DNA of 64,000 bases, taken from positions 186,001-250,000 of the forward strand of contig OZ240684.1 in the NCBI GenBank assembly GCA_965199175.1, read 5' to 3'. The notes beneath the pieces were generated by a model that saw only the letters and a program-made list of their open reading frames with translations, did no database searches and was not told where the DNA came from. Position numbers and translations under genes: made by a program. The DNA comes from G963923945 sp965199175 (GTDB lineage: Bacteria; Pseudomonadota; Alphaproteobacteria; G963923945). Shown here piece after piece: positions 8,902-17,723 of the stretch (its first letter is position 1; each line of letters begins with the position of its first letter).

Positions 8902-10131
8902 TTAGTGGCAATAATTCAATGCCCCGACCCGATGGGTTCCCCAGGGGTCTGTGCCCACGTCTTTTATCCGGGTCATGATCGTACCGGTGAAGGTATTAAT
9001 GACCGCGACTTCGTTGGTCTCGCTCAGGGCCACATATAATTTGGCCCCGTCATTTGTGGTGACTCCGGTTTCTGGTGCTCCGCCGGGGACAGAAATGACA
9101 CCAACCCGGCGCATGGCATCCAGATCAATCACGACGATTTCATCACTGCTCCGGCCGATGACGAACGCCATGCTCTCAAACCAGCCGGTATTCACACCGG
9201 TCATGCCCTGGGTTCCTTCAAAGCGGGCAATCTCCTGAAACGGGGCTTGCGTTGAAAAAACCGAAACTGTCTGATCCCCATTATTGGGGACCAGCATATA
9301 GAGACCATCGGCAGTGGAATAGGCCCGCCAGGGTGTATCACCCAAAGCTAGGGTGGCGATTTTTTGCTGAGTCTTCAGGTCGAGGACCGCCATGACATCA
9401 CCGTCTCCAAAGGCGGCAAAACCAATCCGGCCATCCGGGGTCGGGGTGATATTGATGATTCCCTGACTTTCCGCCACACCGTGCCGGGAAGCCACAGCCT
9501 GACTCTCACCGATGGTGATTTCACCGATGACGGCTGCTTTTTCGACATCAATGACGCTGACAAAATGAGCCCCCAGATTACCAACATAGATGAGCGAACC
9601 ATCCGGGCTGAATGTCATATTATGGGGTTCAAAAAGACCGGTCACCCGATGCAATTCCCGATGATCATCCAGGGAAACCAGTGAAACCGTTCCTTCGCCG
9701 ATATTGCCAACCGCCAGCAGATCACCTTTGGGGCTGAGTTCCATATGTTCAGGTTCATGCCCGAGAGGAATATCGGCGACTGGTTGCAGGGTTTCTAAAT
9801 CAATAACCGAGAGGGTGTTGCCGCCCATATTGCTGGTTACCAATGTATGATGCTGAGCAGAAACAACAACTTGATGGGGTGTTGTGCCCACAGCCACTTT
9901 TGCGACCACCTGATCAATTCTTGTATCAATAATGGCAACATCATCCGATGAGCGGTTGGGAACAAAAATATACTGATCAAGATCACCCTTTAAAATGCCG
10001 GCATAAGGGGCACTCGGCAGACCCAAAAAGACCAGGATAGCCAGAACAACCGGACCAGACATACGTATCCACCGGGTACGCATCCACCCGGTCCATTGAG
10101 CCAGGGTGATGACAAAATATGATAAAAACAT
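8902..10131 (-). CDS. YVTN-type beta-propeller repeat protein, exported
   Basis: 409 aa from the ATG at 10131, chosen for the strong GGAGGAG eight bases upstream; the frame is open to 10236 but that part has no ribosome site. An N-terminal hydrophobic segment (VVLAILVFLGLPSAPYA) near residue 35-50 is a signal peptide. The rest is a series of ~40-residue blades of the YVTN/WD-like type: VAIIDTRIDQVVAKVAVGTT, NTLSVIDLETLQPVADIPLG, VSLVSLDDHRELHRV, EIVVIDLDAMRRVGVISV, EVAVINTFTGTIMTRIKDVG. Such seven-bladed periplasmic propellers are often partners or accessory proteins of quinoprotein or metal-dependent systems, but no such genes are adjacent, so the role is open. Confidence 0.85.
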   Translation of the reverse strand: MFLSYFVITLAQWTGWMRTRWIRMSGPVVLAILVFLGLPSAPYAGILKGDLDQYIFVPNRSSDDVAIIDTRIDQVVAKVAVGTTPHQVVVSAQHHTLVTSNMGGNTLSVIDLETLQPVADIPLGHEPEHMELSPKGDLLAVGNIGEGTVSLVSLDDHRELHRVTGLFEPHNMTFSPDGSLIYVGNLGAHFVSVIDVEKAAVIGEITIGESQAVASRHGVAESQGIINITPTPDGRIGFAAFGDGDVMAVLDLKTQQKIATLALGDTPWRAYSTADGLYMLVPNNGDQTVSVFSTQAPFQEIARFEGTQGMTGVNTGWFESMAFVIGRSSDEIVVIDLDAMRRVGVISVPGGAPETGVTTNDGAKLYVALSETNEVAVINTFTGTIMTRIKDVGTDPWGTHRVGALNYCH

Positions 10132-10397
10132 GTCCAATACTCCTCCAAAATTACTTTTACCAACAACAGATGTACTCAGGGGGTGTCCAGGAGTGGGCAG
10201 AACAGCCCTAAACACAGCTGATATGAGAGCGACCAATATAAAATTGTGTTGCTTTATTCAGTAAGACTTTAACACAGTCTGGCTATTTTTTTGTGTTAAA
10301 AATTTGATAAATACGTGAAATATTTGTGGTAGGTCTGACATTATATTTATGTCTGTGTCCGCTCAGATGCGTTTTACAGCTTTCTTAACCGCTTTTC

Positions 10398-10943
10398 TCA
10401 TGACCGGTCAGGGGTTCGTTCCGGATCATCAAGCAAGTCCAGCCAATTATTCATAACGTCACGGATTTTTTCGTCACTGGCTGCAACCGCATCATGCATC
10501 CAAAGCGGGGGCAGAAATATCATACGTGTTAAATGGGCGGTTTGCCGGACTGGCTTTAGAAACTCCTCAACAGAAAAATTGTTATACCCTGCTGGGGTGT
10601 AAGATTGCGCGGGGCCACCAACCGAGATGATCATTTGCAGTTCTTTGCCAGTCAGTTTGTCGCCTTTTGGCCCAAATGCAAAATCATACGCCAGGACATC
10701 ATCCATCCATTTCTTAAAAAGTGGTGGTGCAGAATACCAATAAAACGGGTGTTGAATGATGACACGATCATGGGCGAGCAGGTCGGCTTGCTCTCTCCCG
10801 ACATCGATCTGAAAATCAGGATAGTCGGCATAGAGATCCCGGGATATGGCGACCTTATCACTTGCGTCTATTTGTTGCTTCCAGGCTTTGTTGACCCGGG
10901 ACTGAGACAGATCGGGGTGAAAGACTAAGTATAAAATCTTCAT
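10398..10943 (-). CDS. NAD(P)H-dependent quinone oxidoreductase, flavodoxin-like fold (KefF/MdaB/DT-diaphorase family)
   Basis: 181 aa from MKILYLVFHPDLSQSRVNKA at 10943. The frame continues upstream to 11030, but those residues lack family similarity. Family marks: the N-terminal strand and phosphate-binding loop (HPDLSQSR), VIIQHPFYWYSAPPLFKKW (quinone/FMN-site segment with the PxYW pattern), DDVLAYDFAFGPKGDKLTGK and VGGPAQSYTPAGYNNFSVEEFLKP. Two-electron reduction of quinones with FMN is the family activity; a few members regulate KefC potassium efflux, but no kefC gene is next to it. Cytoplasmic. A tRNA-Gln gene lies upstream on the same strand. Confidence 0.85.
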   Translation of the reverse strand: MKILYLVFHPDLSQSRVNKAWKQQIDASDKVAISRDLYADYPDFQIDVGREQADLLAHDRVIIQHPFYWYSAPPLFKKWMDDVLAYDFAFGPKGDKLTGKELQMIISVGGPAQSYTPAGYNNFSVEEFLKPVRQTAHLTRMIFLPPLWMHDAVAASDEKIRDVMNNWLDLLDDPERTPDRS

Positions 10944-11133
10944 AGGAATGGTCTCATATACCGCATTGTTTGGTTCACTGCACTGTTTGACCAAACTGCC
11001 CGCAGACAGTTTCAATAGCCATTCAACCAAATGTCAGCCGGTTTTTCCATGACACGGTGTTGAACGGGTTAGCCTGTTCATTGTTTACGAAAAATCCTAC
11101 AGGCATTTGATGAATGCCGGGCCTTATAAAGCC

Positions 11134-11207
11134 TGGCTGGGGGACCTGGATTCGAACCAGGGCTGCTCGGGTCAGAGCCGAGAGTTCTGCCGCTAAACTA
11201 TCCCCCA
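11134..11207 (-). tRNA. tRNA-Gln (anticodon CUG)
   Basis: Read on the minus strand: acceptor stem TGGGGGA paired with TCCCCCA, D arm GTTT...GAAC, anticodon stem CTCGG/CCGAG with loop CTCTGAC (anticodon CTG), a T arm with GGTTCGAATCC, discriminator G and an encoded CCA. Length 74 nt including CCA. It reads CAG codons. Confidence 0.95.
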
Positions 11208-11443
11208 GGAGCAAAGAATCCATGATCGCCTGGGACAGAATGCACCCAATACCGCGCATCTGGAATATATTGACTATACAGATATGACCATAGAATAGAT
11301 ATGACCACAGATATGACTACAAAATATATCAGTATTTTAAAAATGGGGTATATGATTAGATACTATATAACCAGATACTCTATGACCAGACGCTCTATGA
11401 CCAGACAATGCGGCATCATTACCGGAGTTCAGAGGGCTGTTCG

Positions 11444-12253
11444 ATGAGTCGCCGCTCACGGTCCCGTCCGGTTGCTGCGGCTAAGATGCGGGTCAAAACG
11501 GCCCGGGGCCGCAAAATTTCCTCGACCCGCTGGTTGCAGCGTCAGCTGAATGATCCCTATGTTGCCGAGGCCAGAAAGCAGGGGTATCGAAGCCGGGCGG
11601 CCTTTAAGTTGATTGAGCTTGATGATCAATTCAACCTTCTGGCTCCCGGGATGCGGGTGGTTGATTTAGGGGCAGCACCAGGTGGGTGGACTCAGGTGGT
11701 GGTAGAACGAGTCAGGCCAGGTCTGTGTGTTGACCAGCATCCTCCGGGTGCTGTGATTGCGGTTGATCTTCAGAAGATGGAGCCTCTGGCGGGTGCAACA
11801 GTTCTGGCCTGTGATATGACAACACCGGATGCACCGGGTTGTTTGCGCCGGATTCTTGACTCAGGGCCATCGGTTGATCAGCAAATGTCCGGTCAGCAAA
11901 TGTCCGGTCAGCAAATGTCTGGTCAGCAGATATCTGGTCAACCGGGTTCTGGTGGTGGGGCTGATTGGGTGCTGAGTGATATGTCTCCTGCGACAACTGG
12001 TCATCCTAATACAGATCATGTGCGGATTATTGCTCTGGCCGAATCGGCGTATCACTGTGCACGGGGATTATTGGTGCCGGGCGGTGGCTTTGTGGTCAAG
12101 GTATTCCAGGGGGGATCACCGGATCATCTGCTCGGGTCGATGAAGGCTGATTTTTCTTCTGTGCGGCATTTTAAGCCTCCGGCCAGCCGCAAAGAATCCC
12201 CGGAAATGTATGTTGTTGCCCGGGGGTTTCGGGCCGGGAACGGCGGGAAATAA
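11444..12253 (+). CDS. rlmE: 23S rRNA (uridine-2'-O)-methyltransferase RlmE (FtsJ/RrmJ)
   Basis: 269 aa from the ATG at 11444, preceded by GAGGG; an upstream ATG at 11408 adds 12 residues without support. It methylates the 2'-O of U2552 in the 23S A-loop, a late 50S assembly step. SAM site DLGAAPGGW (74-82). K-D-K-E tetrad: Lys55 in RSRAAFKL, Asp in WVLSDMSPATTG, Lys in GGGFVVKVFQG, Glu in SRKESPEMYVVA. The Arg-rich N-terminus is typical of alphaproteobacterial RlmE. Odd feature: from about residue 146 there are four to five tandem pentapeptides QQMSG, created by a 15-bp DNA repeat at 11879-11953 and inserted between SAM-fold strands, just before the catalytic Asp strand. It precedes guaB with a 62-bp gap, a common alphaproteobacterial order. 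Confidence 0.95.
   Translation: MSRRSRSRPVAAAKMRVKTARGRKISSTRWLQRQLNDPYVAEARKQGYRSRAAFKLIELDDQFNLLAPGMRVVDLGAAPGGWTQVVVERVRPGLCVDQHPPGAVIAVDLQKMEPLAGATVLACDMTTPDAPGCLRRILDSGPSVDQQMSGQQMSGQQMSGQQISGQPGSGGGADWVLSDMSPATTGHPNTDHVRIIALAESAYHCARGLLVPGGGFVVKVFQGGSPDHLLGSMKADFSSVRHFKPPASRKESPEMYVVARGFRAGNGGK
11879..11953 (+). repeat. 15-bp tandem repeat (4 good units plus a degenerate fifth) inside rlmE
   Basis: Units at 11879, 11894, 11909 and 11924 (cagcaaatgtccggt with few changes), then a degenerate unit at 11939. In frame; encodes QQMSG x3, QQISG, QPGSG. The first two are identical, so the array is probably recent. Confidence 0.9.
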
Positions 12254-12315
12254 CGTTTGGATGCTTGGCATTCCTGCGCAGTTCTCTATGATATGTTTTT
12301 CGATTTGGAGGGACT

Positions 12316-13779
12316 ATGGAAATCAGGGAAGCTCTTACTTTTGATGATGTTTTGTTGGTGCCGGCCGCTTCCTCGATTGTGCCTGGACAAACCGATGTAT
12401 CGACTCGTCTCACCCGGGATATTCGTCTGGCCGTTCCGATTCTCTCAGCAGCGATGGATACAGTGACCGAAACTGCCATGGCGATTGCGATGGCCCAGGT
12501 CGGCGGGATCGGGGTCATTCATAAGAATATGGACAGTGAGGATCAGGCGGCGGCGTTACGTAAGGTTAAGAAATTTGAGTCCGGAATTGTGGTTGATCCG
12601 ATTACCATCCATCCGGATCAGAGCCTGGCTGAGGCGTTGGCAATCATGGATGATCACCGCATTTCCGGCATTCCGGTGGTTGAGCGCAGCAGCGGTAAAC
12701 TGGTTGGTATTCTGACCAACCGTGATGTTCGCTTTGCCTCGGATACCCGCCAGTTGGTGAGCGAATTGATGACCCGGGATAATCTGGTCACAGTCACGGC
12801 GAATGTCGATCGTGAGGAAGCCAAACAGCTGTTACACAAACACCGGATTGAAAAATTACTGGTCGTTAATGACAACTATCAATGTGTTGGCTTGATTACG
12901 GTCAAGGATATTGAAAAAGCTCAGCAGCATCCTGATGCCTGCAAGGATGATCAGGAAAGATTGCGCGCTGCTGCTGCAATCGGTGTTGGTGCGCAAGGCG
13001 TATCACGTGCTGAGGCTCTTATCGAAGCCGGGGCCGATGTCATTGTTGTTGACACGGCTCACGGCCATTCGAATGCGGTTATCGGGACGGTCAGAGATGT
13101 TAAAAAACTCAATAGCCAGGTACAGATTATTGCCGGAAATATTGCCACCCCTGATGCGGCCCAGGATCTCATTGCTGCCGGGGCAGATGCGGTCAAGGTC
13201 GGGATTGGTCCTGGCTCTATTTGTACCACGCGCATCGTTGCCGGGGTAGGGGTTCCCCAGCTGGCCGCCATCATGGAGGTTGCTGCAGTGTGTCGCCAGC
13301 ATGATGTCCCGGTGATTGCTGATGGAGGGATCAAATATTCCGGTGATCTGGCCAAGGCAATCGCTGCCGGGGGTGATTGCGCAATGATTGGGTCTCTGCT
13401 GGCCGGGACCGACGAAAGCCCCGGAGAAACCTTTCTGTATCAGGGACGCTCGTATAAATCCTATCGGGGGATGGGGTCGGTTGAGGCAATGTCACGGGGG
13501 TCAGCAGACCGTTATTTTCAGGACGAAATCCGCGATACTATGAAGCTGGTCCCCGAAGGAGTCGAAGGACGGGTTCCCCATAAAGGTGCTGCGCGCGCTG
13601 TCTTGTACCAGTTGGTCGGGGGATTACGGGCAGCGATGGGGTATGTTGGTGCGGCGACCATCAATGATTTTCACAACCGCGCGACATTCAGGCGAATCAG
13701 CGGTGCCGGGTTGCGGGAAAGCCATGTTCATGGCGTTGCCATCACCCGTGAATCCCCGAATTATCGGCCCGAACGTTAG
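12316..13779 (+). CDS. guaB: Inosine-5'-monophosphate dehydrogenase
   Basis: 487 aa, full length. It oxidises IMP to XMP with NAD+, the first committed step to GMP; guaA for the next step lies 1 kb downstream. TIM barrel with two CBS domains inserted (about residues 95-215: VDPITIHPDQSLAEALAIMD and LMTRDNLVTVTANVDREE). Catalytic loop GPGSICTTR with Cys303, and the mobile flap region SYRGMGSVEAM...SADRYFQ. The start ATG follows GGAGGGACT closely. The gene ends AACGTTAG. Confidence 0.97.
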   Translation: MEIREALTFDDVLLVPAASSIVPGQTDVSTRLTRDIRLAVPILSAAMDTVTETAMAIAMAQVGGIGVIHKNMDSEDQAAALRKVKKFESGIVVDPITIHPDQSLAEALAIMDDHRISGIPVVERSSGKLVGILTNRDVRFASDTRQLVSELMTRDNLVTVTANVDREEAKQLLHKHRIEKLLVVNDNYQCVGLITVKDIEKAQQHPDACKDDQERLRAAAAIGVGAQGVSRAEALIEAGADVIVVDTAHGHSNAVIGTVRDVKKLNSQVQIIAGNIATPDAAQDLIAAGADAVKVGIGPGSICTTRIVAGVGVPQLAAIMEVAAVCRQHDVPVIADGGIKYSGDLAKAIAAGGDCAMIGSLLAGTDESPGETFLYQGRSYKSYRGMGSVEAMSRGSADRYFQDEIRDTMKLVPEGVEGRVPHKGAARAVLYQLVGGLRAAMGYVGAATINDFHNRATFRRISGAGLRESHVHGVAITRESPNYRPER

Positions 13780-13891
13780 GTTTGTCCATAATCAGCCATT
13801 GCCAATGTCTGGTTGATATGTCTGGTTATTGCCTGTCCCCTTTACAGAGGGCTTTTTCATAACAATATGAAAAACTGGGCCATTTGGCACT

Positions 13892-13939
13892 GAGTATGAT
13901 GCTCATAGAGTATGATGCTCATAGAGTATGATGCTCATA
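13892..13939 (+). repeat. 16-bp tandem repeat x3 between guaB and the next gene
   Basis: Three identical units gagtatgatgctcata at 13892, 13908 and 13924, followed by a degraded continuation (aagatgttcataaaag) up to about 13980. Each unit contains a short ATGATGCTCAT element. No obvious regulatory assignment. Confidence 0.9.
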
Positions 13940-14010
13940 AAGATGTTCATAAAAGTGACAATAAGAGCGAATGCCATCAACAGGCCAGGATGCTCATAAA
14001 GGGGAAGTGA

Positions 14011-14517
14011 ATGTTTGCCGAGTTAATGGCCAGTTTGGCAGTTTGGATCAGTCTGAATACCCATTATGCGCCTCTTGATGAATTGCCTGATGTACACTCA
14101 GTCCCGCGCCTTGAATTGCAGCAACGCTACTGTGATGGCGATTGCCCCATTCGGGCCTATTATATCTGGGGAGGGGCTATTCATATTGCCGATGATCTTG
14201 ATCCGGAAAATAATGTCTGTGACCGCTCGATCCTGCTCCATGAGCTGGTTCATTATTTTCAGTATACCAATGGCCGCTTTAGTGAATTTGGCTCTTATAC
14301 CCGCCAGGAATTCATTGACGGGGAGGCTTTTGATGTACAAAATTACTATCTGGTTTCTGAGGCGGTTTATGAGGGGCTGAGTGGTGATGCCATGATGACC
14401 CGGTGTCATCTTGAACTGGATCGATCATTATCTCTCTCAGTTACCGGGGGGCGCAAGAGTGAACCCGATCAGCCATCCTCTGACCCGTCATCACTCCCTC
14501 AACCCCATAACCAATAG
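14011..14517 (+). CDS. Hypothetical protein with an HExxH zinc-peptidase-like motif
   Basis: 168 aa; AGGGG eight bases before the ATG supports the start. The core DRSILLHELVHYFQYTNGRF carries HELVH, the metal-binding helix of zincin metallopeptidases, with a possible third ligand Glu in EFIDGEAFDVQNYYL about 30 residues on, a Gluzincin-like arrangement. Two cysteine pairs (CDGDC; VCDRS/TRCHLE) suggest an oxidising compartment, and the N-terminus (MFAELMASLAVWISL) is weakly hydrophobic, possibly a short signal. The last ~35 residues are Ser/Pro/Asp-rich and look disordered. Similar small alphaproteobacterial HExxH proteins of unknown function exist (DUF6647-like, from memory). It sits between guaB and guaA where relatives usually carry rsmB. 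Confidence 0.6.
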   Translation: MFAELMASLAVWISLNTHYAPLDELPDVHSVPRLELQQRYCDGDCPIRAYYIWGGAIHIADDLDPENNVCDRSILLHELVHYFQYTNGRFSEFGSYTRQEFIDGEAFDVQNYYLVSEAVYEGLSGDAMMTRCHLELDRSLSLSVTGGRKSEPDQPSSDPSSLPQPHNQ

Positions 14518-14677
14518 GCAGGATGTGTTTTCCGGTTGTCGTCTTGTCATTGGGTGGTGATACAATTCTTCCCGGGACTGAGTGACGAATGAGGACCGCG
14601 TGTTCTGTGGCTTTTGAACCGGTTTACAGGACCCTTTGGGGACTCACACCGATGATCCGATCATTGATGGTATACTA

Positions 14678-14714
14678 TTTGTCTGATCAACAACCTGTTT
14701 GTCTGATCAACAAC
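14678..14714 (+). repeat. Short direct repeat (17 bp, period 20) upstream of guaA
   Basis: tttgtctgatcaacaac occurs at 14678 and 14698. A TATACT hexamer at 14671 just before it could be a -10 element for guaA, but no good -35 is seen, so the promoter is uncertain. Confidence 0.55.
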
Positions 14715-14748
14715 AAAGAGCAGCCTGGATCCAACCTATGCGGCCGAT

Positions 14749-16299
14749 ATGACTGAATCTGTCCTGATTCTCGATTTTGGGTCACAGGTGACTCAACTCA
14801 TTGCCCGCCGGGTGCGTGAAAGTGGGGTGTATTGCGAGATTTACCCCTTTAATGCCCTGGATGATCAGGCGATTGGCGATTTTGGTGCCCGGGCGATCAT
14901 TCTTTCAGGCGGACCGGCGTCTTTTCACCTGGATGCAGCACCCCGGGTCCCGCAGGCGGTCTTCACAGTTGGGGTCCCGGTTCTTGGGATTTGCTATGGG
15001 CAACAGGCTCTTTGTGCGCAGCTGGGGGGTGCTGTGGAATCAAGCCAGTCGCGCGAATTCGGACGGGCTGTGCTGGATATTCAGGCCCGGTGTCGTTTGT
15101 TTGATTCGATCTGGCAACCAGGCGACACCCCTCAGGTCTGGATGAGTCATGGCGACCGGATCATCGAATTGCCGGACGGATTCAAAGCGGTTGCGGCCAG
15201 CCATGGGGCCCCATATGCGATTATTGCCGATGAAACACGTCATTTTTACGGTGTACAATTCCATCCGGAGGTGGTTCACACCCCGGAAGGAGCCGCCTTG
15301 CTGGATCATTTTGTCCGGGATATTGCCGACTGTAGCGGTGATTGGTCGATGCGTGCGTTCCGGTCCCGGGCAACTGAGGAGATTCGATCCCGGGTTGGTG
15401 AGGGGCGGGTTATTTGCGGTCTTTCGGGGGGTGTTGATTCTTCGGTTGCCGCAGTGCTTCTTCATGAGGCAATCGGGGAACAGCTGGTGTGTGTCTTTGT
15501 GGATACCGGCTTGTTGCGCCATGGTGAGGCTGAAGATGTCGTCAGGATGTTTCGTGATCATTTTCAGATTCGTCTGATCCATAAGGAAAGCAGCGAAGTT
15601 TTTCTCTCTGGTCTGCGGGATATCACGGATCCTGAGCGCAAACGTAAGATCATTGGGGGTCTTTTTGTCGATATCTTCGAACAGGAAGCCGCGGCAATCG
15701 GTGGAGCAGATTTTCTGGCTCAGGGGACCTTATACCCGGATGTCATTGAATCCGTTTCGGTGGCTGGGGGTCCTTCGGCAACCATCAAATCCCATCATAA
15801 TGTGGGGGGGTTGCCCGAACGTATGCAGATGGCGTTGGTCGAACCCTTGCGGGACTTATTCAAAGATGAGGTACGTATTCTGGGCCGTGAACTCGGTCTT
15901 CCTGAGGATATGCTGGGGCGGCACCCCTTCCCCGGCCCTGGTTTGGCCATTCGGATCCCCGGCGCGGTGACACCGGAAAAATTAGATATTCTCAGACATG
16001 CTGATGTGATTTATCTTGATGAAATCCGGCGGGCCGGTTTGTATGATCAGATATGGCAGGCATTTGCTGTTCTGTTACCGGTCAGGACAGTCGGCGTGAT
16101 GGGGGATGCCCGGTCCTATGAGTATGTCTGTGCCTTACGGGCGGTGATGGCCATCGATGGCATGACGGCGGAAAGCTATCCTTTTTCCCATGAATTTCTC
16201 GCCCATACCGCAACCCGGATCATCAATGAGGTTAAGGGGATCAACCGGGTGGTTTATGATGTGACCTCTAAACCACCTGGCACCATCGAGTGGGAATGA
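14749..16299 (+). CDS. guaA: GMP synthase (glutamine-hydrolysing)
   Basis: 516 aa, full length. It converts XMP to GMP using ATP and glutamine. N-terminal class I glutamine amidotransferase domain with the nucleophile Cys82 in LGICYGQQ, plus the His/Glu pair in VQFHPEVVHTPEG. Then the ATP-pyrophosphatase domain with the PP-loop GLSGGVDSS near 226-234, and a C-terminal dimerisation domain ending KPPGTIEWE, the standard GuaA terminus. It completes the guanine branch begun by guaB. The stop TGA at 16297-16299 is followed after 35 bp by a small membrane-protein gene. Confidence 0.97.
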   Translation: MTESVLILDFGSQVTQLIARRVRESGVYCEIYPFNALDDQAIGDFGARAIILSGGPASFHLDAAPRVPQAVFTVGVPVLGICYGQQALCAQLGGAVESSQSREFGRAVLDIQARCRLFDSIWQPGDTPQVWMSHGDRIIELPDGFKAVAASHGAPYAIIADETRHFYGVQFHPEVVHTPEGAALLDHFVRDIADCSGDWSMRAFRSRATEEIRSRVGEGRVICGLSGGVDSSVAAVLLHEAIGEQLVCVFVDTGLLRHGEAEDVVRMFRDHFQIRLIHKESSEVFLSGLRDITDPERKRKIIGGLFVDIFEQEAAAIGGADFLAQGTLYPDVIESVSVAGGPSATIKSHHNVGGLPERMQMALVEPLRDLFKDEVRILGRELGLPEDMLGRHPFPGPGLAIRIPGAVTPEKLDILRHADVIYLDEIRRAGLYDQIWQAFAVLLPVRTVGVMGDARSYEYVCALRAVMAIDGMTAESYPFSHEFLAHTATRIINEVKGINRVVYDVTSKPPGTIEWE

Positions 16300-16334
16300 A
16301 AATTGATCAAACAAAAAATCAGGGGGGTGATCTG

Positions 16335-16580
16335 ATGAGAATGTTGTTTGCGTTTTTTATACTGGTTTTTTTGTTCCTTTATTTTAATGACGTCTCACTC
16401 AACACAATAGATATCAGAAGCGCACCAGCAGCCAAAGGGTTGTCAGTGCTTACGAATAAATGGAGCGGGAATTATTGTATTTTTGCTCCGATTCGGCAAC
16501 AACTTGCCGAAGAAAAATACGCCGAAGAAACAATACCATGGTGTAAAGTTGATGAAAATGGGAAAGTGACATTCCCCTGA
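16335..16580 (+). CDS. Small single-pass membrane or secreted protein, unknown
   Basis: 81 aa from the ATG at 16335, chosen because AGGGGGGTGATCTG lies directly upstream; an upstream in-frame ATG inside the guaA end (16290) has no ribosome site. It starts MRMLFAFFILVFLFLYFND, a strong hydrophobic helix with a short basic N-region, then about 60 polar residues with a Cys pair (NYCIFAP / IPWCKVD) that could form a disulfide outside the cytoplasm. Not recognised. Close to guaA and probably cotranscribed. Confidence 0.55.
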   Translation: MRMLFAFFILVFLFLYFNDVSLNTIDIRSAPAAKGLSVLTNKWSGNYCIFAPIRQQLAEEKYAEETIPWCKVDENGKVTFP

Positions 16581-17244
16581 GCATTTCTTTTATCATCAAA
16601 CAATAAAAGATATGTGTTTTGCCCTATCCGTCAAGATATCTTCCTATCGTAACCGGGTGTGATTGATCCGGGAAAAATCACCCAATTCAATCTATGATTG
16701 TTTGAGCAAAAAGGGCATTGCGTATATTCATGTTGTGCGACCCAATCAGCATCTTTTGATACCCTAAACCATTGTCGCCTGTGGAAATAGAAGAATTCTA
16801 TGACGATGAACCGTACAAAATTCCAATTCAAAATTATTATAGTGAAATGAGAAGCATTGAACGCACCCAATACAATTGATCAGCACTCTTTATTCAGCGG
16901 GGAAACACCAACTGTTTACTCTGATCGCTGTTGCCCCTTCAATAAACTTGGGATGGAGACGATCATAGCTGATCTGATCATGAATTCAGAAGCGATCTTT
17001 GAGCAATTTTTGATGGAGTAGACTCTTTACCATTCACTTCATAAACCGGATTATATGCGGCAGTGACGTTAAGTAAGGAGACACTTAAAGACGGTACCTG
17101 CAAGTTGTCGTTAAAATTTTTCTGTATTTTCCATGACAAGATGTAAAAAATTCCCGAACCAGGGTTCAATCCTCAGTCTGTCTGAGAGTCATTCCTGAAA
17201 ATCCTGAGTGATTATTTTGGTTCCCGGCGAAACCAGCCAACCCC
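16581..17244. other. Decayed or non-coding stretch between guaA and the acyltransferase remnants
   Basis: About 660 bp, AT-richer than the genes, with stops in all frames. Short coding-like fragments can be read on both strands (for example EEFYDDEPYKIPIQNYYSEM near 16790-16850, plus strand) but none is long or has a start. I see no tRNA, no insertion-sequence ends and no repeat array. Confidence 0.5.
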
Positions 17245-17481
17245 TGTCAGACAACGCAGTATCACCCTGAGATTGATGGCCTGAGAGCCTTTGCTGTGCT
17301 CCTGGTGGTGGCCTTTCATGCTTTTCCGGACTGGTTAAAGGGTGGCTTCATCAGGGTGGATATTTTCTTTGTCATCAGTGGCTTTTTAATAACGCGTTAT
17401 ATTTTTGAAAAGCTGGATGAGGGGAAATTCAGCTTTGCCGACTTTTTTGGACGCCGTATCAGAAGGATTTTTCCAAAATGA
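17245..17481 (+). pseudogene. N-terminal remnant of an acyltransferase-3 (OafA-like) protein
   Basis: The frame reads YHPEIDGLRAFAVLLVVAFH, then GGFIRVDIFFVISGFLITRY and FFGRRIRRIFPK, then a stop. That is the diagnostic start of acyltransferase-3 integral membrane O-acyltransferases (EIDGLRA, the His after the first helix, VDIFFVISGF, RRxxRIxP). Only about 75 of some 350-650 residues remain. No start codon or ribosome site is present at the 5' end, and the remaining ~9 helices are gone. These proteins acetylate surface polysaccharides. A remnant, not a gene. Confidence 0.8.
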
Positions 17482-17723
17482 GCCAAAAACAAGGAAATTG
17501 GCCGTCCGCAAAAGCCATCTCTATCAATGACAATAATCTTCATGATGACAATTTATTTTACGTAAGATTTTGAGTTCGATAAGGCTTTTTAAGCATGATT
17601 GAGAGATCAAAATCAGGCTCAGTGGTCAAAATACCGCAATGCTAAAATTTTCATCAAAAGTCCGATCTTATAACAGAGATACCGGAAAATGCTCTGGCAG
17701 AAGCTCAGAAAAAAATCAATAAT

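Noticed and set aside
16631..16870. Minus-strand 79-aa frame near guaA
   Set aside because: No ribosome site and no recognisable features; lies in a decayed stretch.
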